Below, piece after piece: positions 18,927 to 28,673 of a stretch of 64,000 bases of DNA (within the stretch, counting starts at the first letter, position 1; each line of letters opens with the position of its first letter). The DNA comes from Lonsdalea populi. Its GTDB lineage: Bacteria; Pseudomonadota; Gammaproteobacteria; Enterobacterales; Enterobacteriaceae. The stretch covers positions 2,604,001 to 2,668,000 of the forward strand of contig NZ_CP065534.1 of NCBI RefSeq assembly GCF_015999465.1, in the 5' to 3' direction. The notes below the pieces were generated by a model, which did not search any database, had not been told where the DNA came from, and saw nothing but the letters and a program-made list of their open reading frames with translations. Made by a program: the position numbers and the translations under genes.

Positions 18927-19841
18927 TTACGTCCGCAGTCGAGGATCCAGCGCGGCATTGAGCACATCCGCCAGAAAACTCAATACGATGTAAAACACGG
19001 CGATAATCAGCACGATGGCCTGCACCACCGGGAAGTCGTTGCGGGAGATCGAGTCCCAGGCCAGCTGGCCCAGCCCCTGCAACGCAAACACGGATTCGAT
19101 CACGACCGAGCCGCCCAGCATAAAGCCCAGCTCCACCGTCGCCAGCGCCACCACCGGGATGATGGCGTTGCGCAGGCCATGCTTGACGATCACCCGAAAC
19201 GCGCTGAGTCCCTTAGCCCGAGCGGTGCGAATATAGTCCGCGCCCAGCACGTCCAGCATGCCGGAACGCGTCAGTCGCATCAGCGACGGCATGGCGTAGT
19301 AGCCCAACGCGACGGCGGGCAGGACGAAATTTTGCCAGCTGCTGTTGCCCGCCACCGGCAGCCATTTCAGCCCGACGGCGAACAGCAGAATCAGGATCAG
19401 CGCGAACCAGAAGTTCGGCATTGCCTGCCCGATGACGGCGATGAACATGGACCCCCGGTCGATCCAGGTATCGCGGAACACCGCCGCCAGCACGCCGAGC
19501 GGGATCGCCACCACCAGCGCCAGCAGCAGCGAGACGCCGCCCAGCTTTAGGGTGATCGGCATACGCTGACCCACCAGCTCCATCACCGTATTTTCGAAAT
19601 AGAACGAGCGGCCGAAATCCAGATGCAGCGCCGCCCACATCCACTGGCCGAACTGGGTCATCAGCGGCTGGTCCAACCCGTACTGTCGGCGAATGCCTTC
19701 AATGACCTCGGAGGAGGCGTCCGGACCCGCAATCGCGGCCGCCAGATCGCCCGATAGGTGCAGTAGCGAAAAGCTGACGATGGCCACCGTGAACAGCACG
19801 GCCAGAGCCACCAGCAGCCGTCGCAAAATATAGATAAGCAT
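18927..19841 (-). CDS. Peptide ABC transporter permease (OppB/DppB type)
   Basis: An inner-membrane permease of 304 residues. It begins with the typical MLIYILRRLLVALAVLFTV first membrane segment and YGLDQPLMTQFGQWM, and contains the EAA loop DYIRTARAKGLSAFRVIVKHGLRNA. It ends ALDPRLRT as DppB-class proteins do. It lies 63 bases after the binding-protein gene; that gap holds a GC-rich inverted repeat that may tune expression of the binding protein relative to the permeases. Confidence 0.92.
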   Translation of the reverse strand: MLIYILRRLLVALAVLFTVAIVSFSLLHLSGDLAAAIAGPDASSEVIEGIRRQYGLDQPLMTQFGQWMWAALHLDFGRSFYFENTVMELVGQRMPITLKLGGVSLLLALVVAIPLGVLAAVFRDTWIDRGSMFIAVIGQAMPNFWFALILILLFAVGLKWLPVAGNSSWQNFVLPAVALGYYAMPSLMRLTRSGMLDVLGADYIRTARAKGLSAFRVIVKHGLRNAIIPVVALATVELGFMLGGSVVIESVFALQGLGQLAWDSISRNDFPVVQAIVLIIAVFYIVLSFLADVLNAALDPRLRT

Positions 19842-19904
19842 TAATCACTCCTTCTGCGGGCCATCGCCGGAAGCCGTCGCGCGCCCTCCGGCTCGTTCAA
19901 GGTC

Positions 19905-21437
19905 TTACTTCCAACTGGCCATGGCGAAGCGCGGCAGCTCGTCCGGCCAATCATCAAAGTTCAGGTCGGAGGTAAAGGCATAGTGGGTGGAGTAGGAGAA
20001 CATCGGCGCCAGATAAGCCTGCGAGGAGATCCGCCCCAGCGCTTCGGCGTACAGGGCGCTGCGCTGTTTGGGGTCGAGCGTTTCATCCGCCTTCGCCAGC
20101 GTGGCGGTGACCTCAGCATCTTTCCAGATATCATCGCCCCGGCCGCCGAAATAGGGCGTGGTGAATGCGGCGGCGTCGTTGATGGAGAACGATCCCCAGG
20201 TGCGGATCGCCATTGGCGCTTTACCGGAGATCAGATCCGCCGCCAGCACCGTGTACTGAACGTAGTGAAGACGGGCGCGAATACCGACCTTGCGCAGATC
20301 GCCGATGATCGCCTCGGCGTAATCGCGCTCGCGGTAGGCCCAGATATCGGTATCAAAACCGTTGGGATAACCGGCTTCCGCCAGCAGTTGCTTCGCCTTC
20401 TCCGGGTTGTAGTCATATTTGATGACCTTGCTGGTGTCGCAGGCGGTTTGGGTACGGAAGCAGGCGGAATACACCGGCTGACTGCCGCCGCGCACCAGAT
20501 TGTTAACGATGCCCTCGCGGTTGATGGCGTGGTTCACCGCCTGACGCACGCGCAGATCCTTGAACGGCTCGCCGCCCGGTCCCTTGGCGTGGGTGTTCAG
20601 CGCCATAAAGCCGATACGCATGGTTTCACCGCTTTTGACGGTGAGGTTCGGCATGGTCTCCAGCGAGGTGATCTGGTCGGCGGGTACGCGCCATATCCAG
20701 TCCACCTGACCGGTCATCAGCTGCGCCAGTCGCGTTTCCGGATCGCGGATGACGACAAACTGCAGCTTGCCTATTTTTGGTTGTCCCTGCGGGCTATCCG
20801 CAAAGTAATCGGGGTTCTTTTCCATACTCACGCCCTGAGCCGGGGTGACTTTGGTGATTTTGTATGGGCCGGTGCCGATCGGCGCTTTGCTGAAGCCGGC
20901 CAGTTCCACCTTTTGGTAATAGGCTGCTGGGTAGATAGGCGTCGGGCCGGAGAGATATTCCAGCGCGGCGGGGAACGGTTTTTTTAGCTTCAGCCGGACG
21001 GTGTAGTCATCCACCTTTTCAGTGGTGTCGATCCAGTCCACGCTTTGCGGCATCACCGACGACGTCCCCGGACCGGCGATATGGTTGAAGGTATAGGCCA
21101 CGTCTTCGGCAGTGAACGGATCGCCGTTGTGGAAAGTGATCCCTTTGCGCAGATGGATCAACAGGGAGGTGGGCGATTCCCAGGTCCAGTCCGAGGCCAG
21201 CTCAGGTTTATATTCGCCGGTTTTGGGATCGCGATAAATCAGGGTATCCCAGACCAGATGGGCCAGAATTACGCCTTCACGAAGGTTGTTATGATAAGGG
21301 CTGACGTTTTCCACCTCGTTGTCGGAGGCGTAAACCAACGTGTCATTCTGTTTTCCCGCATAGCTGGATGATGCGCAGCCGAGGAGGAGTGCAGACAAAA
21401 CACCGCGTTTGATCTGGCTTGTCAGTGAACAAGTCAT
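19905..21437 (-). CDS. Peptide ABC transporter substrate-binding protein (SBP family 5)
   Basis: The periplasmic solute-binding subunit, 510 residues, of the DppA/OppA/GsiB class. Residues 1-27 form a signal peptide; SSSYA-GKQ is a likely signal peptidase I site, but LLLGC at 17-21 could serve as a lipobox, so it may be a lipoprotein. The family signature is visible as WTWESPTSLLIHLRKGITFHNGDPFTAEDV (continuous, family 5 N-lobe). ATG at 21437 has GGAG six bases upstream and gives a clean signal peptide, unlike the ATG at 21458. It heads the minus-strand operon binding protein-permease-permease-ATPase-ATPase-M20 peptidase. The bound ligand is unknown; di- or tripeptides, including glutathione-like ones, are plausible. 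Confidence 0.92.
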   Translation of the reverse strand: MTCSLTSQIKRGVLSALLLGCASSSYAGKQNDTLVYASDNEVENVSPYHNNLREGVILAHLVWDTLIYRDPKTGEYKPELASDWTWESPTSLLIHLRKGITFHNGDPFTAEDVAYTFNHIAGPGTSSVMPQSVDWIDTTEKVDDYTVRLKLKKPFPAALEYLSGPTPIYPAAYYQKVELAGFSKAPIGTGPYKITKVTPAQGVSMEKNPDYFADSPQGQPKIGKLQFVVIRDPETRLAQLMTGQVDWIWRVPADQITSLETMPNLTVKSGETMRIGFMALNTHAKGPGGEPFKDLRVRQAVNHAINREGIVNNLVRGGSQPVYSACFRTQTACDTSKVIKYDYNPEKAKQLLAEAGYPNGFDTDIWAYRERDYAEAIIGDLRKVGIRARLHYVQYTVLAADLISGKAPMAIRTWGSFSINDAAAFTTPYFGGRGDDIWKDAEVTATLAKADETLDPKQRSALYAEALGRISSQAYLAPMFSYSTHYAFTSDLNFDDWPDELPRFAMASWK

Positions 21438-22684
21438 AGGATTCTCCATTCGATACACTTCATGAAAGAATTAAATCGCCACAATCTCACCTACGTTCCG
21501 ACAGGAAGTTGCAAGAGTGGAGCCAACCCCGGCGGCGTAACCTTACTGATTTTAGATATACGCGTTCTAATAATGAGAAACCGCTTACCCCGTACTGCTT
21601 TAGCCGCAAACCACAGGTCATTACGGTGGAATAGGTTTTATTGATAGACAGGTATTCTGGAACTCGGCGTTTAGCGGCGGTGCAACAGCATGATCGACGC
21701 GCCCCCTTTTAAGGCACAGTGACTTCCCCCACGGATGACAGCATCGGCGTCATCAATGCGCCCCCGAACACAGGCGTTGCCCCTCCCCCACAGCATCACC
21801 ACTCAACGCCGGAAGTAACCTGTTTGCTTCGCGCCTTATTTCGTGCTGCCCGCGTTAAATCGACAGGCTGTAGCAGGAGGACATTTCCGCTCGTCGGTAG
21901 AGAAGCAGGCCATCATGTTCTTCATGCGGTGAAAAATGGAATAAACCCCAAACTCATTGCGATGCGATAATGCTAATTATCGCTGAACGTTCCAACTCAA
22001 CGCGCCTCCAGGCCGATTAAAATATTCGCAGAGAAAAACAAACTTCAGCGAGGGTGGCTGAATATTTTATTCAATGTCATTCGGCGAGAATGTATTTACC
22101 CCACCTCGCCAGACACCATTCTATTTTAGGCGGCACGACTATTTTAGCGAGGCAGCGACAATATCGACAAATATCTCGCCGCAAAGACGTATTGTGGTGG
22201 AAGGTATGCCTGAGTTTAGGGTGGGGTCACCTCTCCGCTCGCCGTGAGTGACGCCCAAGGCACAAAACCGCCGCAAGCAGGGATAAAGAAAAATATACTA
22301 TCTTATTGTTTTTAATGTTTAAATTTAGAGAAAAGATCTCACCTTTGTCCATATAAATCCTCTTGCATCGCGCCTGAATCACAATCTAGTGACCGTTTTT
22401 TCGGCCTTTATCGCTTTTGCTAATCGACAATCACTATTATTAATTGGCCTCATGAGTCGCGGAAAGGGATGATAGTGGCATCGATTCAATGACCCTTTCG
22501 GCGTTGTTATATTTGACGCGAATTTATTTATCCGTCGCAACACATGGAATATTTCAACAACAGAGATAATAAGCGCTGCCTTTATTAAGCGATGCTGACA
22601 TCACCAGCCGTTTATTTCTTTTTGATTATCGCCAAGACGCGCGTTCATTCTTTTTCACCAACCAACCAGAGCGAATTAAAGAGT
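21438..22684. other. 1.2-kb intergenic region without recognisable genes
   Basis: Lies between the divergent binding-protein and exporter genes. Three ORFs of 60-83 codons (21462-21644, 21719-21970, 22054-22251) have no convincing start signals and no recognised family. The right-hand 400 bases turn AT-rich. The region should hold the promoter of the peptide-uptake operon on the minus strand and that of the exporter on the plus strand. Confidence 0.5.
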
Positions 22685-23317
22685 ATGTCTACGACCATAT
22701 TAATGACGGGCTTTATGACCAGCGCCGGATTGCTGATCTCTATCGGCGCACAGAATTCATTTGTGTTGCGTCAGGGCGTGCGTCGGGAACATGTCTTTTT
22801 AGTCTGTACCCTCTGCTTCATGTTAGACATTTTATTGATCAGCGCGGGCGTGTTTGGCGTCGGCGAACTGCTCAGCGAACACCCGTGGGCGCTGAAATGC
22901 CTGACGCTGGCAGGCGTATTGTTTTTGATTCACTACGGCTACTGCGCGCTTCGCCGCGCCTGGCGCGGCAACCAGAGTCTGCGCCCTGGCGCGACCGGCG
23001 CCGCGCGTGCCAGCCGCCTTTCCGCTGTCACCGCCTGTCTGGCGGTCAGTCTCCTCAATCCTTCCGTGTATCTGGATACCATCGCCATCATCGGCGGCCT
23101 ATCGTCCAGGCTGAGCCATGAGCACAAGACGTTTTATCTATTGGGCGCGCTGCTGGCCTCAGGTATCTGGTTTTACGCCATCGGCTACCTGGCCTCCGCC
23201 TGCGCGCGGCTGTTTGAGAAGAACAGCACCTGGCGCGTGTTGGACAGTGTGATCGGCGTGTACATGCTGTTTATCGCCTGGCAGTTGCTACGGCTTCTGT
23301 TGGCTTCGGCGACGTAA
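22685..23317 (+). CDS. LysE/ArgO-family amino-acid exporter
   Basis: An inner-membrane exporter of 210 residues, the size of ArgO (211). The conserved start segment SIGAQNSFVLRQGVRREH and SLLNPSVYLDTIAIIGG, with its Asn-Pro and Asp, are LysE-family hallmarks. About six hydrophobic segments span the protein. ATG at 22685 (MSTTILMTG) is chosen by alignment with ArgO/LysE; the upstream ATG at 22592 would add a 31-residue tail unlike the family. The substrate is probably a basic amino acid such as arginine or lysine. It converges with the dehydrogenase gene. No ArgP-type regulator is adjacent. Confidence 0.88.
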   Translation: MSTTILMTGFMTSAGLLISIGAQNSFVLRQGVRREHVFLVCTLCFMLDILLISAGVFGVGELLSEHPWALKCLTLAGVLFLIHYGYCALRRAWRGNQSLRPGATGAARASRLSAVTACLAVSLLNPSVYLDTIAIIGGLSSRLSHEHKTFYLLGALLASGIWFYAIGYLASACARLFEKNSTWRVLDSVIGVYMLFIAWQLLRLLLASAT

Positions 23318-23350
23318 CAATGCACGCCGCCTCGGGTTACGTCAGGCTTG

Positions 23351-24439
23351 TTAACGGGCGAAGCGGGCAGCCAGCGACTCGACGCGGCGAATCGCTTCCC
23401 GCAGCATCGTGTCCGTCACCGCAAACGGCATCGCGTCCATATCCGTTGTTTTAACCGCCGCCTGCAAGATAGCTTGCAGCTCGGCATCGGTCAGATCGGG
23501 GCTGATATCCGCCAACGTCAGCGGCACGGCGCAGGCGTGCGCCAGCGACAGCGCATCCAGCAGTTCTTCGTCGCTGCGCGACTCCAGCGCCAGCAGGCAC
23601 AGATTGCCGAATCCCACCAGCAGGCCGTGGCCGAAGTCGCGGGTCTTGTCGCACACGGTAAAGCCTTCAAACAGCGCATGGGCCGCGGCGGCATGCGCGC
23701 CGCTGGCCATGATGGAGGTCAATCCGGCGAATAGGAATATCGCATCCAACACCTGATCCAGCGCCTCATTAGTGCGTCCTTCCGCCACCGCGCGGCAGGC
23801 CTCGGCGCCATAACGTTCGATCAGTTGGAAGCAGATCGCGCCGTGGGCGCGGGAAGAGGCGGCCAAACCGCTTTGATTGCGCCCGGTATCGATCGCCCGG
23901 AACTCGTACCACTTCGCCAGCGTGTCCCCCAGCCCTGCGGCGAGCCAGCGCAGCGGCGCCTCGGCCAACAGCGTGCTGTCGATGATGACCGCATTCGGCG
24001 CGAACGGCAGATGACACACCTCGACAAAATGCCCGTCCTCTTTGTAGATAACGGAAAGCGGGGTGACCGCCGCACAGGTGGCGGCGATAGTCGGCAGCGT
24101 CACGATGGGGATCCCCGCCTGATGCGCCACCCGCTTGCCGGTATCCAGCGACTTCCCGCCGCCCACGGACAACAAAACGTCGCTATGGGTTTCCGCCACG
24201 CGGGCACACAGTCGTTCGACCTGCTTGTCGCTACAATGCCCGCCGAACCACTCAACAGCGCTTAACGTAAGACCGGCCTGCGTCAGTTGGGTGCGGATTT
24301 TCTCCTGCGTCGCCGCCAATGCCTGATGACCGCCGACAACCAATACACGCGTCCCTAACCCGGCGCAGATGTCCCCCAGCTGACGGCTGGCGTCCGCCCC
24401 GCGTACGATTTTCGCGGGGAAAATAACCTGTTGTGTCAT
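23351..24439 (-). CDS. GldA-family (iron/zinc-type) alcohol dehydrogenase, YbdH/HcxA-like
   Basis: An NAD(P)-dependent metal dehydrogenase of 362 residues. The dinucleotide site reads SVGGGKSLDTGKR, and VTLPTIAATCAAVTPLSVIY is nearly the same as in E. coli YbdH (HcxA, a hydroxycarboxylate dehydrogenase). Metal ligands expected from GldA are present: Asp in GLGDTLAKWYE, His in ASGAHAAAAHALFEG and His in DFGHGLLVGFG. GHCSD near residues 67-71 is also shared with YbdH. Glycerol or a 2-hydroxy acid could be the substrate; sequence alone does not settle it. It is a single gene facing the exporter gene tail to tail, 33 bases apart. Confidence 0.85.
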   Translation of the reverse strand: MTQQVIFPAKIVRGADASRQLGDICAGLGTRVLVVGGHQALAATQEKIRTQLTQAGLTLSAVEWFGGHCSDKQVERLCARVAETHSDVLLSVGGGKSLDTGKRVAHQAGIPIVTLPTIAATCAAVTPLSVIYKEDGHFVEVCHLPFAPNAVIIDSTLLAEAPLRWLAAGLGDTLAKWYEFRAIDTGRNQSGLAASSRAHGAICFQLIERYGAEACRAVAEGRTNEALDQVLDAIFLFAGLTSIMASGAHAAAAHALFEGFTVCDKTRDFGHGLLVGFGNLCLLALESRSDEELLDALSLAHACAVPLTLADISPDLTDAELQAILQAAVKTTDMDAMPFAVTDTMLREAIRRVESLAARFAR

Positions 24440-24800
24440 GTGCTTTCCTGCCTTTTTTTTAGCATAAAACCAATGATTTACTCAGACACCGCACGGAGGG
24501 CGCCCAAGCGAGCGTCCTCCGTGCGGCGTTCTTGACGGCCTCTTTCCACGTTAGCACGTGCGGCGATGGAACGTGTCCCCACCGCCGGTCGTCAGGATCT
24601 GTCACGAGACGGCGGAGTGGCATCTCACAGGCCAGCGTCCTTCCCCTTTATCCGACGTATGTCGAGGCTCCTCTCAGGGCGATGACGGACGGAAACGATT
24701 GAGCGTCAGCAATTAATGTCGATACAACGCCTGACAGCACGCGCCGCTTCTGACAAAATACGCGCCATCCCCCGTTTGTGAAAAGATGGATTTTCTGTAG
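24440..24800. other. Intergenic region with a strong GC-rich inverted repeat
   Basis: A 361-base divergent region. A 15-bp inverted repeat with one mismatch (24489-24503 with 24512-24526, CCGCACGGAGG.. arms) forms a strong hairpin without a T tract. It lies in the leader of the dehydrogenase gene or upstream of folD. No other signal is recognised; folD has only a weak Shine-Dalgarno. Confidence 0.55.
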
Positions 24801-25670
24801 ATGGTTGCGAAACTTATTGATGGTAAAACGATTGCGCAGCAGGTAAAGAGCGACGTTGCTGCACGTGTCCAAGAGCGTCTGGCCGCAGGTAAGCGAGCGC
24901 CGGGTCTGGCGGTTATCCTGGTTGGGGACGATCCTGCGTCTCAGATTTATGTCGGCAGCAAACGCAAGGTTTGCGAGGAAGTGGGGTTTATCTCCCGCTC
25001 TTATGATCTGACCTCCACCACCACCGAAAGCGAGCTGTTGGGTCTGATTGACCGGCTGAACGCCGATGAAACCATCGACGGTATTCTGGTGCAGCTGCCG
25101 CTGCCGCAGGGCATCGACAACACCAGCGTCATTGAACGCATCGCACCCGACAAAGACGTGGACGGCTTCCACCCTTACAACGTTGGCCGCCTCTGCCAGC
25201 GCGCGCCGCTGCTGCGCGCCTGTACGCCGCGTGGGATTATCACGCTGCTGGAGCAGTACAACATCGACATGTTCGGCCTGAATGCCGTCGTCGTCGGCGC
25301 GTCGAATATTGTTGGGCGTCCGATGAGTCTGGAGCTGCTGCTGGCCGGTTGCACCACGACCGTGACGCACCGTTTCACCAAGAATTTGCGTCAGCACATT
25401 GAGAACGCCGATTTATTGATCGTCGCCGTCGGTAAACCGGGCTTTATCCCGGGCGACTGGATCAAACCCGGCGCAGTGGTGATCGATGTTGGCATTAATC
25501 GACTGGACGATGGCAAAGTGGTCGGCGATATCGATTTTGCCGGTGCGAGCGAACGCGCATCCTACATTACGCCGGTCCCAGGCGGCGTCGGCCCGATGAC
25601 CGTTGCCACCTTGATTCAGAATACCTTGCAGGCCTGCGAGGAATATCACGACGCCCCCGCAAAGGCATAA
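24801..25670 (+). CDS. folD: Methylenetetrahydrofolate dehydrogenase / methenyltetrahydrofolate cyclohydrolase
   Basis: A bifunctional cytosolic enzyme interconverting 5,10-methylene-, 5,10-methenyl- and 10-formyl-tetrahydrofolate, feeding purine synthesis and formyl-Met-tRNA. Its 289 residues match E. coli FolD closely throughout. The catalytic Lys lies in YVGSKRK, the folate-site [10 protein letters not shown] follows, and NADP binding uses [12 protein letters not shown]. The C-terminal [14 protein letters not shown] is typical. It is followed after nine bases by ybcJ, as in E. coli. Confidence 0.98.
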   Translation: MVAKLIDGKTIAQQVKSDVAARVQERLAAGKRAPGLAVILVGDDPASQIYVGSKRKVCEEVGFISRSYDLTSTTTESELLGLIDRLNADETIDGILVQLPLPQGIDNTSVIERIAPDKDVDGFHPYNVGRLCQRAPLLRACTPRGIITLLEQYNIDMFGLNAVVVGASNIVGRPMSLELLLAGCTTTVTHRFTKNLRQHIENADLLIVAVGKPGFIPGDWIKPGAVVIDVGINRLDDGKVVGDIDFAGASERASYITPVPGGVGPMTVATLIQNTLQACEEYHDAPAKA

Positions 25671-25679
25671 ACAGACATT

Positions 25680-25892
25680 ATGAAAATTTTTCACCTGAAC
25701 CAACATCCGCACGTTGAACTGTGCGACCTGCTGAAACTCCTCGGCTGGAGCGACAGCGGAGCCTCCGCCAAACAGCTCATCGCCAACGGCAACGTGAGCG
25801 TCGACGACCATATTGAAACGCGTAAGCGCTGCAAAATCGTCGCCGGTCAAGTGGTGCGTTTCGCAGACCAGGCGGTCACCGTTCAGACTTAA
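25680..25892 (+). CDS. ybcJ: S4-domain RNA-binding protein YbcJ
   Basis: A 70-residue protein made almost entirely of an S4-like RNA-binding domain: LLKLLGWSDSGASAKQLIANGNVSVDD, then ETRKRCKIVAGQVV (continuous S4 fold). It is in the same operon as folD, as in E. coli. Its RNA target is not known from sequence. Confidence 0.93.
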   Translation: MKIFHLNQHPHVELCDLLKLLGWSDSGASAKQLIANGNVSVDDHIETRKRCKIVAGQVVRFADQAVTVQT

Positions 25893-25932
25893 TTCGCCCG
25901 GCTGAGATCAACGCGGCATCGCGTCGTTCATC

Positions 25933-25970
25933 CGCATCTCTGCCCTCGCGGAGATGCGCTTTCATTTTCC
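25933..25970 (+). terminator. Terminator of folD-ybcJ
   Basis: CGCATCTC/GAGATGCG 8-bp perfect stem (25933-25940 with 25951-25958) followed by a T-rich tail, 40 bases after the ybcJ stop. Confidence 0.8.
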
Positions 25971-26107
25971 CACTATCTCCCCCTTCGCCCTTTCACGTTT
26001 TCCGCTGCCATCACGCCGCTCAAAACGCGCCTGACCTCGCCTGCGTTCGGGATAGTCGAAACTCGGATGTAGGCAGAAGACGGCAAGCATTCGCGCCATG
26101 CGGCGGA

Positions 26108-26149
26108 AAAATGAAAACGGGCCGGGAGCGCATCAGCTTCCGGCCCGTT
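26108..26149 (-). terminator. Terminator of cysS
   Basis: A 14-bp inverted repeat with one mismatch (26116-26129 with 26136-26149, AACGGGCCGG arms). Read on the minus strand it runs into TTTTCATTTTT, downstream of cysS. Confidence 0.85.
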
Positions 26150-26202
26150 GGCGGGCGTGAAACACGGCGAAACATCAGGGTCGCCGCGAGAGTGGAGACG
26201 GT

Positions 26203-27588
26203 TTACTTACGTCGCCAGATCGTCCCTTGCGGACCGTCTTCCAGCACAATCCCCATTTCATTGAGACGGTCGCGCGCGGCATCCGCCAGCCCCCAATCTT
26301 TACTCTGGCGAGCATCGTTACGCTGCTTGATCAACGCTTCGATTTCCGCCGCTTCGTTATCGTCCGCCTGAGCGCCGCTCTGCAGGAACAGCTCCGGCTC
26401 CTGCTCCAGCAGGCCCAGTACTTTCGCCAACTGGCGCAGCGCGGCGGCCAGACCGTGCGCCGCCGCAGGATCTTCCGTCTTCATCCGGTTCACTTCCCGC
26501 GCCATATCAAACAGCACGGAGTAGGCTTCCGGGGTATTGAAGTCGTCATCCATCGCCTCGCGGAAGCGGGCCTCGAAGGCGTCGCCGCCGCTGGAGGCCA
26601 CCGTCGTATCCATGCCGCGCAGCGCGGTGTACAGACGTTCCAGCGAGGCGCGGGCCTGCTTGAGGTTCTCTTCGCTATAGTTCAACTGGCTGCGGTAGTG
26701 GCCGGACATCAAAAAGTAGCGAATGGTTTCAGCATCGTAGTGCGCCAACACATCGCGCACGGTGAAGAAGTTGTTCAGGGATTTGGACATTTTTTCCCGG
26801 TCGACCATCACCATGCCGGAGTGCATCCAGTAGTTGACATATTCGCCGCCGTGGGCACAGGTGGACTGTGCAATTTCGTTTTCATGGTGCGGGAACATTA
26901 AGTCCGAGCCGCCGCCGTGGATGTCGAAGTGTTCACCCAGTTGCTTGCAGTTCATAGCGGAGCATTCGATATGCCAGCCAGGTCGACCTTTGCCCCACGG
27001 CGACGGCCAGCTCGGCTCGCCGGCTTTCGACATCTTCCACAACACGAAGTCCATCGGGTTGCGTTTAACGTCGGCGATTTCAACCCGCGCGCCGGCCTTC
27101 AGCTGTTCCAAATCCTGATGAGAAAGAACGCCGTAGTCCGCATCGGTGTCGACCGCGAACATCACATCGCCGTTCTTCGCCACATAGGCGTGACCACGGT
27201 CGATCAGCTGCACCACCAGCTCGATGATTTCACCGATATGCCGGGTAGCGCGCGGCTCCACGTCCGGCGGCAGGATATTCAGCGCGCTGAAATCGTCATG
27301 CATTTCGGCAATCATGCGGTCGGTCAGTTGTTCGATGGTTTCACCGTTTTTAGCCGCACGCTGAATGATTTTGTCATCAATGTCCGTGATGTTGCGGACG
27401 TACTTCACCTCGTAGCCGAGATAACGCAGGTAACGTGATACGACGTCGAACGCCACGAAAGTCCGCCCGTGACCGATGTGACACAGGTCGTAAACGGTTA
27501 TCCCGCACACATACATCCCGACTTTGTCAGCGTGAATGGGTTTGAATTCCTCTTTTTGACGACTCAGGGTATTAAAAATCTTTAGCAT
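26203..27588 (-). CDS. cysS: Cysteinyl-tRNA synthetase
   Basis: Charges tRNA-Cys with cysteine in the cytoplasm; a class I synthetase of 461 residues, the family's usual length. The HIGH motif appears as CHIGHGRT, the KMSKS motif as [10 protein letters not shown], and the zinc ligand C28 lies in YVCGITVY; further zinc ligands lie in [11 protein letters not shown] and HHENEIAQS. The start at [15 protein letters not shown] agrees with E. coli. It is monocistronic with its own terminator, in the conserved cysS-ppiB neighbourhood, though a DoxX gene now separates it from ppiB. Confidence 0.98.
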   Translation of the reverse strand: MLKIFNTLSRQKEEFKPIHADKVGMYVCGITVYDLCHIGHGRTFVAFDVVSRYLRYLGYEVKYVRNITDIDDKIIQRAAKNGETIEQLTDRMIAEMHDDFSALNILPPDVEPRATRHIGEIIELVVQLIDRGHAYVAKNGDVMFAVDTDADYGVLSHQDLEQLKAGARVEIADVKRNPMDFVLWKMSKAGEPSWPSPWGKGRPGWHIECSAMNCKQLGEHFDIHGGGSDLMFPHHENEIAQSTCAHGGEYVNYWMHSGMVMVDREKMSKSLNNFFTVRDVLAHYDAETIRYFLMSGHYRSQLNYSEENLKQARASLERLYTALRGMDTTVASSGGDAFEARFREAMDDDFNTPEAYSVLFDMAREVNRMKTEDPAAAHGLAAALRQLAKVLGLLEQEPELFLQSGAQADDNEAAEIEALIKQRNDARQSKDWGLADAARDRLNEMGIVLEDGPQGTIWRRK

Positions 27589-27908
27589 TGGGACATTCCA
27601 TGGTGTTCGCAGGATATGAGCATCACTGTTTTGCGGTACGCGTATAAAAAGTAAGGGTAGTCGAGGTTTCCGACCCAGGCTGCGTATTGAACCCCGAACC
27701 CTGACCTATTGCAAGATAGGTACCCTTAAGCGGCGGAAGTTATTTCATCCCGCGAAAAAGATTTTTGTTTGAAAAAACAATAGCCAACCGGTCGATGGGG
27801 CGACGGCAACGGGAAAATGCCCTTTTAGAAACCAAGGGTTAAACAAGGTATTGCAAGGTAACGCACCGCTTTTCTCAATGATCCCCCCCACTCACGAGCA
27901 ACCTCGCG
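27589..27908. other. Intergenic region upstream of cysS
   Basis: A 320-base leader/promoter region for cysS on the minus strand, which also follows the DoxX gene. It contains a short inverted repeat ACCTATC..GATAGGT near 27706-27722. No ORF and no recognisable tRNA-sensing T-box are seen. Confidence 0.5.
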
Positions 27909-28331
27909 TTACCGCCAACGGGGATTCGACGCCAGCGCGTAGCGCCCGCTTCCCAGCAGCAAAATGGCGAAACCGGCAAAAAAGTAGACCGCCATACTCT
28001 CAATTCCCCATGCGCCGGTCTTGTCCAGCGTAAGAGCCGCGTTCATGTCCGTCAGCAGATAAGCGGCCAACATCGTGAGCGTGAAAATCAGCGCCGACGG
28101 ACGGGTCAGTATCCCCAGTATCATCAATACCGGCGCGATGACCTCCCCGACGTAGACACCGTAGCCGACGATACCGGGCAACCCGTGCGCCGCCACCATC
28201 GACTGGATGCCGCCAATACCGCCAATCAGTTTATGAATGCCGTGGAGCAGCATCATGGCGCCGAACGACACGCGCAGCACTAGCTTGCCGAAATCCGGCC
28301 TGTCGAAGAGTGAATTGAACCCGTTGAGCAT
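27909..28331 (-). CDS. DoxX-family inner-membrane protein
   Basis: A 140-residue membrane protein of the DoxX/DoxD family, which includes YqjF- and YphA-like proteins with poorly known roles in redox or stress. About four hydrophobic segments are visible, and LVLRVSFGAMMLLHGIHKL is the typical family start. ATG at 28331 has GAGG six bases upstream; ATG 28334 and GTG 28343 are in frame but worse spaced. It replaces ybcI in the otherwise E. coli-like order. A partial Fur-like sequence (GATAATGAT) lies about 30-45 bases upstream on its strand. Confidence 0.85.
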   Translation of the reverse strand: MLNGFNSLFDRPDFGKLVLRVSFGAMMLLHGIHKLIGGIGGIQSMVAAHGLPGIVGYGVYVGEVIAPVLMILGILTRPSALIFTLTMLAAYLLTDMNAALTLDKTGAWGIESMAVYFFAGFAILLLGSGRYALASNPRWR

Positions 28332-28673
28332 CATGCGCCTCACTTGTTGTTGCCTGATTAAGAAGAATCATTATCACTCAATCCGGGGCATTTTACCGAT
28401 CGCCGCGTCACGTTTGAAAAATCGTTTCTTCCCCTGCTGCGACGAAGAATGAATGGCCCCGTTTTCCGGTTCCGGATCGTTCCGCCAGGCAGCGGCAAAA
28501 GCGCGTGTAACGCCGCTGGCTGATGGCCCCCGCCGCCCCGCTATGCGTCCGCGCGAGGCGGCCTTTGCTGACTCAGGCATTCACTTATGTTATAAGAGCG
28601 CTCTTGGTGGCTCACCGCCTCTGTAAACCTCTTCTTTAATTCTCTGTACTATGGCTAAGTAGGATTCATTATC
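28332..28673. other. Divergent intergenic region doxX-like/ppiB
   Basis: A 342-base region. Near the DoxX gene it is AT-rich with GATAATGAT on the minus strand, a partial Fur-box match. The middle is GC-rich and featureless. A plausible ppiB promoter with TTATAA lies near 28590-28597. Confidence 0.5.

Larger units (their letters stand above)
25893..26202. other. Convergent intergenic region ybcJ-cysS
   Basis: A 310-base region holding the terminators of both flanking genes and no gene; the sequence between them is unremarkable. In E. coli ybcI lies between ybcJ and cysS; no trace of it remains here. Confidence 0.7.

Noticed and set aside
27589-27908. T-box or attenuator before cysS
   Set aside because: No T-box core or terminator/antiterminator pair is visible; Gammaproteobacterial cysS genes normally lack one.
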